A DNA stretch of 64,000 nt from Bugula neritina (lineage: Eukaryota; Bryozoa; Gymnolaemata; Cheilostomatida; Bugulidae), in the NCBI GenBank assembly GCA_964035545.1, contig OZ037766.1:30675274-30739273 (forward strand), given 5' to 3'. The position numbers were made by a program, and so were the translations under genes. The notes under the pieces were generated by a model. That model was not told where the DNA came from. It saw only the letters and a program-made list of their open reading frames with translations, and did no database searches. Shown here piece by piece: positions 53,435 to 64,000 of this stretch (its first letter is position 1; each line of letters begins with the position of its first letter).

Positions 53435-56400
53435 ATGCCTAAGCCAAAGAAAGGAAGCAAAAAAGTTGCCGAATCGTAAGTGTTACTTCATGTTTAAAGA
53501 TAAAGTTGAGAATTTAATGAAATTTTTCTATTTTATTATAATTATAAATTGAAATATAATAAATTTAATATTTATAGTACCGGTAAATGTCAGAGCCAAG
53601 ATGTAAGTAGTAATACTAATATTACTAATCATATTTTATCAAAATAATTTTTGCATTTATTAAAAATTGAGATTCTATTCAGAATCAGCCCAATCATTCA
53701 CGTGCCTCCAAGTTCAAGACTCAGACTGTTACTCCAGAGTTTGATCATGATCTTTTATTGAATTTATTAATAATTTATTCACCGTCGTCAGCTAATTGTT
53801 CTAGGTTAAGTATTTGCTGATATTTAATACCACTAAATGATGACTTCATTGAAATAAAGTGGTTAACAAATTATTGCAACTCAGCTATATAACTAAGCAG
53901 TATTGAGGTTTGGTTTAGTCAAATTTAGTATATAACAAGTGGTTATGTGACAGAATATTTTATGGCTATTCTAGTGATTCAGATGGAGACTTCGTTGACC
54001 CAATCAAAGCATCTTTGGCCTCTAATCAGCTTGACGAGGACGACCCTGTATTGAGTCTACCAGCGGCACCTCCTAAACAAAAGAAATCAAAGAAGAAGAA
54101 TAAAAAGAAAAAGTAAGTTGTTTAATTATGTTTTCTAATGTATTAATATCTCATTTTGTTAGTATATTACATCAGCTTTTCTATTAGGTTTTTTGTCCCA
54201 TTTCCATTGCATTTTGTGACTTATATGCAATGTTGTAGGGATGATTATGACGACGACGAGGATGATATAGAGCAAAAACTTAAGGAATTAGCTGTAGGGG
54301 AGTCTGATGATGAAGCCCCTCCACCTCCTGTGAAATCTAAAAGTAAGAAGAAAGCTAAACCTGCAACTCCTGCCATCAGTGCGTTTGCTATGCTGGGGGA
54401 TGACTCTGATAGTGACAAGATGGAGGACGGCGTGAACTCGGTGAGTGAAACATGATGTAATAGTTACATCCAAGTAGTGTTAGTTTGACTATTCTTTCAG
54501 AAGGAATTTTCTGGTATGGCATAATGACTTGAACTGACATTCGTTGAGCTATTTGTTAAGCTCAAACACCCAAGTCTTATTCAAAGCTGATCTACAAAGA
54601 GTAAGTTAGTTTTGACTTCTCTGATAGTATAAGAGTTAGTATATAACCTACTGGCTCCCTTCCTTTCTATTATAATGAATTGTAATAGTCAGTATGTTAT
54701 TATTTCATGTTATAACACAGGGTGGAAATAGTAGTGATGTTGAGGACCCAAAAGAAGATCGGACACCAACGCCCCCACCCGTCACAACTCCAGTGGCTTC
54801 TGAGAAATCCAATAAGAAAAAGGCTAAAAAGAATAAAGGTAGTGCGTTATACTCATTCTATACTTCATTGGCTCTATATTGAGTGACAAGTGACAAGGTG
54901 TAGAGATCTGTGTGTATTGCAATGTAGTTGACTCTTGAAATGTACATTTTTGAATTAGCTAATAGAATATGTTATGAAGGCTTTAGTAGTTTTATAAAAG
55001 TTTAATGCCGAGTTTTTCTATTAGAATCGCAGATGCTGTGAAACAGCTGGTATTGCTAGCCCAAGTTACACATACTGTGGGTATATTGAAGCAGTTTATA
55101 TTTTGCGATATTACCAATGTTATGCCTGTTAGCCTGAGTTATGCATGCTGCAGGTAAAGATAAGTCTGCAGATAAACTGGCTGAAGATGACGAGTTTTTG
55201 TTGGCCCAGATTGAAGGTGTAACCCAGGTACTGGCCCCATTTCTCTCCCTACATTTCACCTTGATTACTTTTCAGTTGACTTTATTTTTAGGTTTATGTT
55301 TTCTGATTACTGATGGTTTATGTTGTTGTTAGAGACGTGTTGTGTAGATTGTGTCTGAATGTACTCAATCCTCTAGCAGAGTAGTGCAGCATGTTGAAGG
55401 ATCCTGTGTTACTTTGTGTTTAGAAGAAAGATGCGGCTGAGGAGGAAGGTCAAGGTGAGAATCAGGTGGAAGAGTCAGAGGCAGCGCGAAAGAAGAGGGA
55501 GAAGAAACAGCGGCAGAAGGAGAAGAAAGAGGCGGAGCTGTCAGGGGTGGCAGTTGGGTCAGCAGCCGATGCAAAGCCGCCGGGAGAAGATGGCGAGGTT
55601 AGTTGTCGGGTCATTTCCTGTCGCACTTCGACCCTTCCAAGCATTAAGCGAGACTTTGTTTTTATTAGTTGCTGTGAAAAATCGTAAATACTCGCTCTGT
55701 TGACTTTCTTGTATGTGAAATTAAGACTAGTAAAAATAAACTCAAACTCTGTAAGTTGACTAATGAAATCAGGAAGTGTCCAACTTGAGCTATCTGTAGT
55801 AGTCATGTGATACATGCTAAGAGTGCACATCCAACTATGTGGTATAGACATAAGGAACTATGTGCTCTTTGTTGTTAGGAGGAAGGAGAGGGAAGTAAGA
55901 AAAAAGGCAAGAAGAAGAAAGGAAAGAAAACCGCAGCCGGTGAAGAGCCAGTTGAAGATGACAAGAAGAAACCTAAAAGCAAAGCCGTGAGTGTAACAGA
56001 AGCTGGTGTCTGTAGTACTACTCTTAGTGTGTTACCAGGTAGAGGCAACTCTGTGTACTGTGTTACCAGGTAGTAACAACTCTGCTGGTAGTTATATGAT
56101 ATGTTACCAAGTAGTGACAACTCTACTTTCAGATAGCTGCAATGAAGGAGGCCCTCGCCAAGGCCAAAGAAGAACAGGAGAGAATGGACAGAGAAGAGGA
56201 GGAGAAACAGAAGAAACTTGAAGAAGCGAAACGACTCCGGGAAGAAGAGGTACGTCTGCTGGGTGTGTTGTGTCTTTGTGTTGTGTGTTGTCAGTAACTT
56301 CCAAAAATAATTTTCTTTAAACTTTCAAGAGTCTTTATTTCCCATCTTTCCTTTAGCTGCAGCAACCTGAGCATTTTTATATCTGAAACCTTTTCAGTGA

Positions 56401-59400
56401 GCATAGCATAAACTTTAACCTGGTGAGAGGCTGTGGTGCTTTTATGCAGTCGTGCTATGACCTTTGGTTAGCATACTTTATTATCACTTATAACTTGATA
56501 TTATACTATATTGTAACTGCCATCATCTATAATTATTTCACCGTGTTTCATTGTCACTTTGGTTGATTGTGAACAGAAACAGAGGAAAGAAGAGCAAAGA
56601 CGTAAGCAGAGGGAGAAAGACAAGGAGCGTAAAAAGAGGCTCAAAGAAGAGGGTAAACTTTTGACCCCCGCACAGAAAGGTGAGCTGTAGCGTCCACGAT
56701 TGTGACATTTCGTATACTGAACTTTCACTGAGTCTAAAAGTTAGATTTAGTCAAGCATTGCTTTGCTATTTTTGTTCTGTGCTAGTGTGGTAGCAGATAC
56801 AGAAACTCATTGTGCTAGTGTGGTAGTTGCTGCAGAAACCTACTGTGCTAGTGTGGTAGTTGCTGCATATAACAATGTTTGTTTGTAGCTGCCCGGGAGA
56901 GAGCTGAGCAAATGTTACTCGCGAGGGGCATTGAAGTGCCGAAACCGGGTGAGAAGCCCGCCAAGAAGCCGTACTACGGTAAACCTAGGAAGAACAAGCA
57001 GCAGCCATCTTCTGAAAAGGTTTCAGCTCAAAAAGAAGACCAACCAGGTTCGTTTTCTTGTTAAAGCAGGTAAATATCTGCCGTTTGTAATAGAATTGGG
57101 AGTCACTCCTCTAAAGTACCTAATTGAATAGAGAGTTGATGGGCATTTCCTCAGTCTAATTAACTTCTGTCTCCTTTAAATGAGAGGTGACTGAGTTATA
57201 CTGTAGAATGAGTAGCTTACAGAATGTGACAGAATAATAACAGAGTTGTGGGATAGGATACAATATAAGACTACGAAGTAATAGTAGCAATTGTAGAGTT
57301 GAAATATTTGTCTGTAGAATCGAAAGAAGTTGAAGTTAAAGTCGAGGCTAAAGAAGAAACTCCTAAGGTTGTCGAGAAAGAAGATGTGAAGGAATCTTGG
57401 GACGAGGATGTGAAGGAATCGTGGGATATGAGTGATGACGAGGTTACGGAGACTAAGGCAGAAGGTACATTGGGTAATCAGATCTACCGTTGGGTTATGT
57501 GTTAGTTTAGTATACAAGTAATATACTAGTAACTAGTAATGGATCTTTTTATTGAAAAACTATGAACATATAAGTAATAAGTAGTGAAAAACTATGAAAA
57601 AATAAATAATCAGTTTGAGTTTGATATAACCATTGAACTATAATTATAGTTTCAGTTCAGTGGATATAACAACACAAACATGGCATTCAGTTTCACCTGC
57701 ACTTTTCATTTACTTTTCATAGTGCAACTGTTGTGAAACATTAATTTGCCAACACTTTATTTTTTGTTTCACTAATTTCAACTTTGTCATAATTTAAAAT
57801 TGTCATATTTGTAGTTGATAAATTATAAACATAACATTGTTATTATTAAGTTACAGAGTAACAACTGAACTAGTAAATTGTCATTCATTGACACTTGATG
57901 AAGACACGGTTGTAAACAATGGTGGGTGATTGTCTGAATGAAGCATTAAAGATATTTAGATGAGAGTTTATAAATCTAAGTAGAATCAAACTGGTAAAGA
58001 AGGGAATTTCCCTAGAGACAATTAAGGTGGCAGGATGTGCGCAATATTACCTACTACTATGTCTACAGAGAAAGAAGAAACAAAAGTAGTAGAGAATGGT
58101 GCAGAGGTCATTGAGAAGATGGAAGAGACAGTAGAGGATAGTGAAGAGGATGAGGAGAGTGAGGGTAGTGGTGAGGATAGTTCTAGTGAAGAGGACTCGG
58201 ATGAGGAGAGCTCCGAGGACGATGACCTCAGCCCCAAGGAGAGGGCACTGATCAGGATTAGAAAGAGACAAGTTGTTGCTGAAGCTAAGAAGTCAACTGA
58301 TAAACTGAGAGCCCCGGTTGTGTGTGTGTTGGGGCACGTAGACACAGGAAAGACCAAGATTCTAGACAAGGTATGTCCGTACTCACAGTGTAATTCCGTT
58401 TTTTAAAGTTGAAACTTTTAAAGCCAGCTCAGTGGTTAAGCTGTGTAATGTAGAAGCTAAGAATAGCATTTAATGAAAGTCAACAGTAATTAGTATTAGT
58501 TTTGTAATACCAGAGCTGAATAGAAACGTCATCTGCATGACCTTAAAGTTTCTTATACAATAAAATAGGTTGAGCACACAACCTCAAACAGTCTGTAGCC
58601 GATAGTAAAGATATATATGAATATTTTAATACTGCATAAATAAAGTGTGTCGGGGATTCTTAAGAAGTATGCAAATGTTTCAGATTTGTCTCCTCATTGC
58701 AAGCAGTAACGTCAGTCTAATGAGTAGAGTATATTTGTAGCTGAGACGTACCAACGTACAGGATGGGGAAGCTGGTGGAATCACTCAACAGATCGGAGCT
58801 ACTAATGTACCTCTGGAAGCTATACAGAAGCAGACGTCATTTGTTAAGGACGTGAGTCACTAGACACCATTGTGTGTAGCTGCCTCTCCCATTTGTGTGT
58901 AGCTGCCGTACTGGCTGCCACTGCGTGTGCTGGGACCTGAAGCATGGACTTGTTTGTTTAGCTGAGTGAATGGTTAGCAGACACTTTCCCTCCTGTGTCT
59001 GTGTCACATACTGATATGTCCAACAGATGAGTCTCTGAACAGAGTATTAACTCTCCATTTCCTGCTCCATGATGTCTAGTCTTATAACAACATGTTAACT
59101 TGAAGTTAAACAGTTCAAGTTGTTAAAGTCATTGATCAGTTTAGGCAGCTGTTTTAGCAAGTAGCAACATCTCGGGTGGGGGGGGGGGTAGAGGTTAGCC
59201 ATCTATTGTGTGTCTCGCTATATATGCTAGATTATGTTTATTGGATGTTCTTACGTGGCATGTTGCTTGCTGTGCTGTAGTTTGACCAGCTGGAGTTGAA
59301 AGTACCAGGACTGTTGATTATAGATACACCTGGCCACGAGTCCTTCAGGTAAATATTATACCTTATTACTTTACTTTCTATTAGTCAGGTATGTATATAT

Positions 59401-62400
59401 CATATAGATGTAGACACTAGACAGTGCTCAGGTTTCAACATATTTCATAGATACAGACATCAGCTAGGTGAATATATTGTAGATACAAACAGTAGTTAGG
59501 TGTATATATCATACAGATACAGACAGTAGTTAGCTGTGTATATCATATAGATATAGACAGTAGTTAGATGAATATATTATATAGATACAGACAGTAGCTA
59601 GGTGTATATATCATATAGATATAAATATTCTGTAGCAATCTGAGGACCCGAGGCTCATCTCTGTGTGACATAGCTATTCTAGTCATAGACATCATGCACG
59701 GTCTTGAACCCCAGACTATAGAGTCCATACAACTTCTTAAGAAAGGCAAAACTCCCTTTGTAGTTGCCTTGAACAAGGTTGGTTCATTTGTTTATTGATT
59801 TTATTGATTTATTCTTTAGTGATTGTTTTTTGAAACGCAGAGCAAAAATATTGATAAAGACATTGCTTTGACTGTCATCTAACTAGAATGCAGGCGTGTG
59901 TTGTGGCTTGATATTGAGACTTAAACTGTATCTCAAATGTTGCCCTTTTTGGACAACTTTGGCATTGTTAACCAACGTCATAGTGTGTGATTATTGAAAT
60001 GTTTTGTTGCCAAAAATGTTGAATGAAACTCCCTTAAAAAGCCCCCCCCCCCCAAAGTCATTCTAGACAAACTTTTGATTTCTTGATATTCATGTGGTTC
60101 ACCATAGTGCTGATAGGGTAATGTATATGTAGCTTGTGTTTTTATATACAGATAGACCGTATGTACGGGTGGAAGTCAAACCCCCACCAAGATGTACAGG
60201 CAGTGATTAAGAAGCAGTCTCAGAATACAAAGTCAGAGTTTGATGAGAGAGCTGCGAGTGTGATAACTCAGTTGGCTGAACAGGTTGGATATTACTAAAC
60301 TAGTCATTACTATTCAATATAGACTAGTAACTACTCACTATTCACTACACAACTCACTATTCACTAGTCACTATTCACTACTCACTACTCACTAGTCACT
60401 ATAGAATAGTAAGTTCTCTCTATTGACTACTCTCTATTCACTATGGACTGCCCACTAATGGCTACTCACTAATAACTAGTAACTTCTCACTAGTAACTAG
60501 TAACTCACTAGAGTATATACCAACACGGGTATTTACAGGGTCTGAATGCCGCCATATTCTATGACAACACAAACCCCAGAGAGTACATATCTATGGTGCC
60601 CACCTCTGCTCACACTGGCGATGGAATGGGCAACCTCATAGCCCTACTCTGTATCTACTCTCAGTCCTTCCTGGCTAGCAGAGTAGCTGTGACAGACAAC
60701 CTGCAGTGTACCGTCATGGAGGTGAAAGCTCTGCCCGGACTCGGTACGTCATTCTATTTATTACTACGCCTACAAGACTCTCCTGGCGTATTAATCTACA
60801 ACAAGATACAAACTCTTCTTTCATTATTTGACATTTTATAGCCATACAATATCTTACCTTAAACAGTGTGATATTAAATGACAGTATTGTACTAGCATAC
60901 TTTTCCCTCTCTATACACTCACAGCATTAACTGGTTAACTGTTGTAGCACTGAACTCAGCTATAATTCCATCATAAAAAGACCATTACTTTGCTTCTATG
61001 CTCAAAGTTCTTTCAGCTTTTATTTTATTTTCTATGTAATGGAGTTTTGGTCACCTATACTGACAAGATGTTCACCCTTCCATTTGATCCATATTGTATG
61101 TCAGTGATTGGTCAATTTGTTGGTTGAATACTTCAAATCAGTTATTACCATTGGTGCTAAAACGTTTTAATATGTTCATTAACTACTGTTGGGATAAGCA
61201 GAGTAATAATGGTGAAAGATAACTGAAAACTTGACCGGTTTCTACTTCTCCAGCTCTTTTAAGTCTTGAAAGGTCTTGAATGTGAAGTTTTAAGCATTTC
61301 AATTCTTCAAAGCATAGAGTGACAGCAGAACCTTTTAGAAAGTAGATGTTGGGTACAGAGTGTCCTCGTTATGTGAAACATGTGACTTCCTGTTGCACAG
61401 GTACTACCGTGGATGTGATTCTAGTGAACGGTAAACTGCAGAACGGAGATGTGGTTATTCTGCCCGGTACAGATGGACCAATAGTAACGCACATTAGAGA
61501 GCTACTTATGCCTGAGCCAATGAAAGAGCTCCGTGTGAAAGTACGGCCAGGATTCACTCTATTTATAATGTTGCTATTATGTTCTCTCACTCTTTTTACA
61601 CTTTTAATATGTTTTCCTTAGACTCTATACTAACATATGTTATACTTAGACTATATACTAATACATGTTATACTTAGACTCTATACTAATACATGTTATA
61701 CTTAGACTGTATACTAATACATGTCATACTTCAACTCTATACTAATACATATATATACTTAGACTCTATACTAACATATGTTATACTTAGACTAATATAT
61801 GCTGCTGTGTATTATACAGAGTCAGTTTAGGCACCACAAAGAGGTTGAGGCGGCCCAAGGTGTGAAGATTGTAGGTAAAGAGATGGACAAGGTTATGGCA
61901 GGTCTACCTATGTACGTGGCAAAGTACCAGGATGAGGTGGAAGTCTATAAGGTACGGTTGTGTGTATATAGGTGTAATATAGTAATAGTTGACAGTAATA
62001 TATATCCTAGGTAGCAGTAGTATATGTCCTAGGTAGCAGTAGTATATGTCCTAGGTAGTAGTAGTATATGTCCTAGGTAGCAGTAGTATATGTCCTAGGT
62101 AGTAGTAGTATATGTCCTAGGTAGTAGTAGTATATGTCCTAGGTAGCAGTAATATATGTCCTAGGTAGCAGTAATATATATTATAACTCGCATTGCTATA
62201 ATCTGTCATCATGTTAATAGAATATATATACCTTTTAAATATAGTTGAATACAAATTATTTATTATTTTATCTTCCTAATTCCTATACAGTTATAATACA
62301 TATGATGGTGAATAGAAGTGATAGTAATAAAACTTAGTAAATTATGATATTTCAGCTTTATTTTATTATCGATATAATATATAAATATGCATACTTCATA

Positions 62401-63934
62401 TACAATGTACCCACATTACGTATGAGCTATTGCTGTATAGAGGGTTGAGAGATCTCATACAGCAATGTACACACCTTTTCATCACACAAGCAGCTGACTA
62501 TTTAATATGTAGCTGTCCTCTCATCACACTGCATTGTTGTAGGATTGGATCACCTCAGCCCTAAAGAGTGTACTCAATGCCATCAAACTTTCTTCCACTG
62601 GTGTCTTTGTCCAGGCATCCACTCTCGGATCCATGGAGGCACTTTTAGAGTATCTGCGTTCCGTTAAAGTTCCAGTAAGTCGCCTTAAACTAGCTTGACA
62701 AATAGGTATTTGTGTGTAAGTGATAGGCATAAGTAGGGTATTGTGTGCAAGTAGGGTGGTGGTGTGTAAGTAGAGTGTTGTGTGCAAGTAGGGTGGTGGT
62801 GTGTAAGTAGAGTGTTGTGTGTAAGTAGGGTGTTGTGTGTAAGCTATATTTTTGGTTAAATTGAAGCATGTAGTAAGATGTAAATATATAGTTATATGCA
62901 TTTTTGTAGCTGCAACAGTAGTGGTGTATATACTGTAGTATGCAGGTATAAATATTAGTACATATGCTGTAGTATAAATATTGGTCTATATGTTGTAGTA
63001 TGCAGGCATAAATATTGGACTATATATTGTAGTATGCCGGTATAAATATTGGACTATATGTTGTAGTATGCGGGTATAAATATTGGACTATATGTTGTAG
63101 TATGCGGGTATAAATATTGGACTATATGTTGTAGTATGCAGGTATAAATATTGGTCTATATATTGTAGTATGCAGGTATAAATATTGGTCTATATATTGT
63201 AGTATGCAGGTATAAATATTGGACTATATGTTGTAGTATGCAGGCATAAATATTGGACTATATATTGTAGTATGCAGGTATAAATATTGGACTATATATT
63301 GTAGTATGCAGGCATAAATATTGGACTATATATTGTAGTATGCAGGTATAAATATTGGACTATATATTGTAGTATGCAGGTATAAATATCGGTCCTGTCC
63401 ACAAGAAAGATGTAATGAAGGCATCAGTGATGGTGGAACACGGAGAACCTCAGTGAGTATTACCAGATTGTGACTGTTGAACTGTAATAGGTTGTTGGGA
63501 ACTAACGAAGTTGATGTAGGAATTTCCTGCCGGTCTATTTTTAAGTTGATGAACCAACTAGCTTGTTGCCTTTTTACAGAAAACCTTGTCCTTGCAACTA
63601 CTGGTGTTTTGGCCTTTTACTATTAGTTTGTCTATAGTTGCAGTGTTTATAGTAGATGACTTTAGACTTCATTCACTATAACTGTATGCTATATAATTCT
63701 CCTTCATGCATACCTCTACATACTATACTCAGGTATGCAACTATATATACTATATATACTATACTCAGGTATGCAACTATATATAATATATATAATATAC
63801 TCAGGTATGCAACTATACTGGCATTTGACGTGAAGGTAGAGAGAGATGCCAACGAACTTGCCGATAATCTGGGAGTGAAAATATTTACTGCTGACATAAT
63901 CTACCATCTGTTTGACGCGTTTACTAGTTATCAG
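53435..63934 (+). CDS. EIF5B: Translation initiation factor eIF5B (IF2 family GTPase), 3' end beyond window
   Basis: GTPase that joins the 60S subunit to the 48S complex, cytosolic. 22 exons seen, 985 codons; the C-terminal domains III-IV lie beyond the window. Exons: 53435-53475, 53975-54112, 54239-54440, 54721-54838, 55154-55227, 55424-55597, 55879-55986, 56133-56249, 56577-56679, 56889-57047, 57318-57464, 58069-58370, 58741-58851, 59281-59348, 59636-59777, 60152-60283, 60539-60743, 61401-61540, 61820-61951, 62543-62674, 63373-63452, 63805-63934; phases agree. The N-terminal half is a Lys/Glu/Asp-rich charged region with coiled coil ([20 protein letters not shown]). G motifs: [33 protein letters not shown] across the exon 15/16 junction, SAHTGDGM. 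Domain II ([12 protein letters not shown]) and helix-linker sequence [18 protein letters not shown] follow. Confidence 0.96.
56018..56125 (+). repeat. Short tandem repeat in eIF5B intron 7
   Basis: GTGTTACCAGGTAG(A/T) with (G/A)CAACTCT recurs three times at about 40 to 50 bp spacing and ends near the exon 8 acceptor. Confidence 0.7.
56783..56868 (+). repeat. About 40-bp tandem repeat, 3 copies, in eIF5B intron 9
   Basis: Unit GTGCTAGTGTGGTAGTTGCT plus GCAGAAACCTACT, three copies just before the exon 10 acceptor. Confidence 0.85.
57622..57670. repeat. Imperfect hairpin element, copy 2
   Basis: Arms GATATAACCATTGAACT and AGTTCAGTGGATATAAC are near-perfect reverse complements around an ATAATTATAGTTTC loop, in eIF5B intron 11. 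It shares the ACCATTGAACTATAA and AGTTCAGTGG cores with the hairpin at 15644-15712. Confidence 0.6.
59388..59625 (+). repeat. About 35- to 45-bp tandem repeat in eIF5B intron 14
   Basis: TATATATCATATAGATA(C/T)AGACAGTAG(T/C)TAG recurs about six times with variable spacing and ends 10 bases before the exon 15 acceptor. Confidence 0.82.
60325..60495 (+). repeat. Irregular CACTATTCACTA/CTCACTAGT repeat in eIF5B intron 16
   Basis: Words ACTATTCACTA, CTACTCACTA and ACTAGTAACT alternate without a strict period through most of the intron. Confidence 0.75.
61622..61790 (+). repeat. 28-bp minisatellite, about 6 copies, in eIF5B intron 18
   Basis: Unit ACTCTATACTAACATATGTT plus ATACTTAG. Each unit holds a TACTAA(C/T) word like a branch-point consensus followed about 14 bases later by a TTAG acceptor-like end. 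The array stops about 30 bases before the exon 19 acceptor. Confidence 0.92.
62008..62172 (+). repeat. 22-bp minisatellite, about 8 copies, in eIF5B intron 19
   Basis: Unit TCCTAGGTAG(C/T)AGTAGTATATG repeated about eight times, about 55 bases after the donor of exon 19. Confidence 0.92.
62708..62842 (+). repeat. About 18-bp minisatellite in eIF5B intron 20, donor-proximal
   Basis: Unit GTGTGTAAGTAGGGTGTT in about seven variable copies starting about 34 bases after the exon 20 donor (GTAAGTCG). Several units contain GTAAGTAG, a strong donor-like word, but no exon sequence. Confidence 0.85.
62933..63372 (+). repeat. 34-bp minisatellite, 13 copies, carrying the exon 21 acceptor, eIF5B intron 20
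   Basis: Unit TATGCAGGTATAAATATTGG plus ACTATATATTGTAG (one copy shortened). Exon 21 itself starts TATGCAGGTATAAATATCGG at 63373 straight after TATTGTAG, so the real acceptor and first 20 coding bases (Tyr-Ala-Gly-Ile-Asn-Ile-Gly) are the 14th copy of the array. Confidence 0.95.
63721..63804 (+). repeat. 36-bp tandem repeat carrying the exon 22 acceptor, eIF5B intron 21
   Basis: ATACTCAG followed by GTATGCAACTATA occurs three times, with the AGs at 63731-63732, 63767-63768 and 63803-63804 (spacing exactly 36). The last is the real acceptor; exon 22 starts GTATGCAACTATACTGG at 63805. Confidence 0.93.
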
Positions 63935-64000
63935 GTAAGTGGAATATCTCCTGCCTTCTGTGTGTCACACGACCTCTAGACTATGTATACCTGTGTGTAT

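Noticed and set aside
55365-56304. Minus-strand ORFs opposite the eIF5B charged region
   Set aside because: They are shadows of Lys/Glu-rich exons; no splice or family support.

Overview
The window is nuclear DNA from an animal. It is AT-rich, its genes are split by many small and medium GT-AG introns, and it carries several metazoan marker families: a nuclear receptor, an ErbB/insulin-receptor-type L domain, heparan-sulfate 6-O-sulfotransferase, and a Mig-2/Mtl-type Rac GTPase. The proteins are diverged from vertebrate and fly forms (recalled from general knowledge, no search run), so an invertebrate is likely, perhaps an early-branching one. The species cannot be fixed from sequence alone. 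There are no CRISPR arrays, operons or other prokaryotic features.

Layout. Minus strand: one exon of an ErbB-like receptor L1 domain (1558-1959), then a complete six-coding-exon nuclear receptor (5018-9524). From about 9.5 to 24.1 kb lies a gene-poor, AT-rich stretch. It holds degenerate trinucleotide-like repeats, a 290-bp tandem duplication, worn SINE-like pieces, one unresolved coding-like fragment and two CpG-richer pockets. Plus strand: Mig-2/Mtl-like Rho GTPase (24144-27418), DDX3/PL10 DEAD-box RNA helicase (28592-33978), CTR/SLC31 copper transporter (37374-39002), a small secreted Kazal-like protein (39827-40926), heparan-sulfate 6-O-sulfotransferase (44415-51153), and translation initiation factor eIF5B (53435 past the right edge, 22 exons seen). 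For every complete gene the exon lengths sum to a multiple of three and all exon phases agree.

The neighbours do not form one pathway. DDX3 and eIF5B both act in translation initiation, HS6ST acts in the Golgi, CTR in membranes, the Kazal protein is secreted, and the Rho protein and ErbB-like receptor belong to signalling.

The most unusual signal is in the introns. Many carry minisatellites, and in five of them (DDX3 intron 8, CTR intron 3, HS6ST intron 2, eIF5B introns 20 and 21) the repeated unit contains the splice site itself plus adjoining exon sequence. The true donor or acceptor is therefore followed or preceded by 2 to 13 decoy copies. The inferred true site is always the exon-proximal end copy. 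In eIF5B intron 21 the period is 36 bp and fully open, so upstream acceptors would add 12 or 24 residues in frame.
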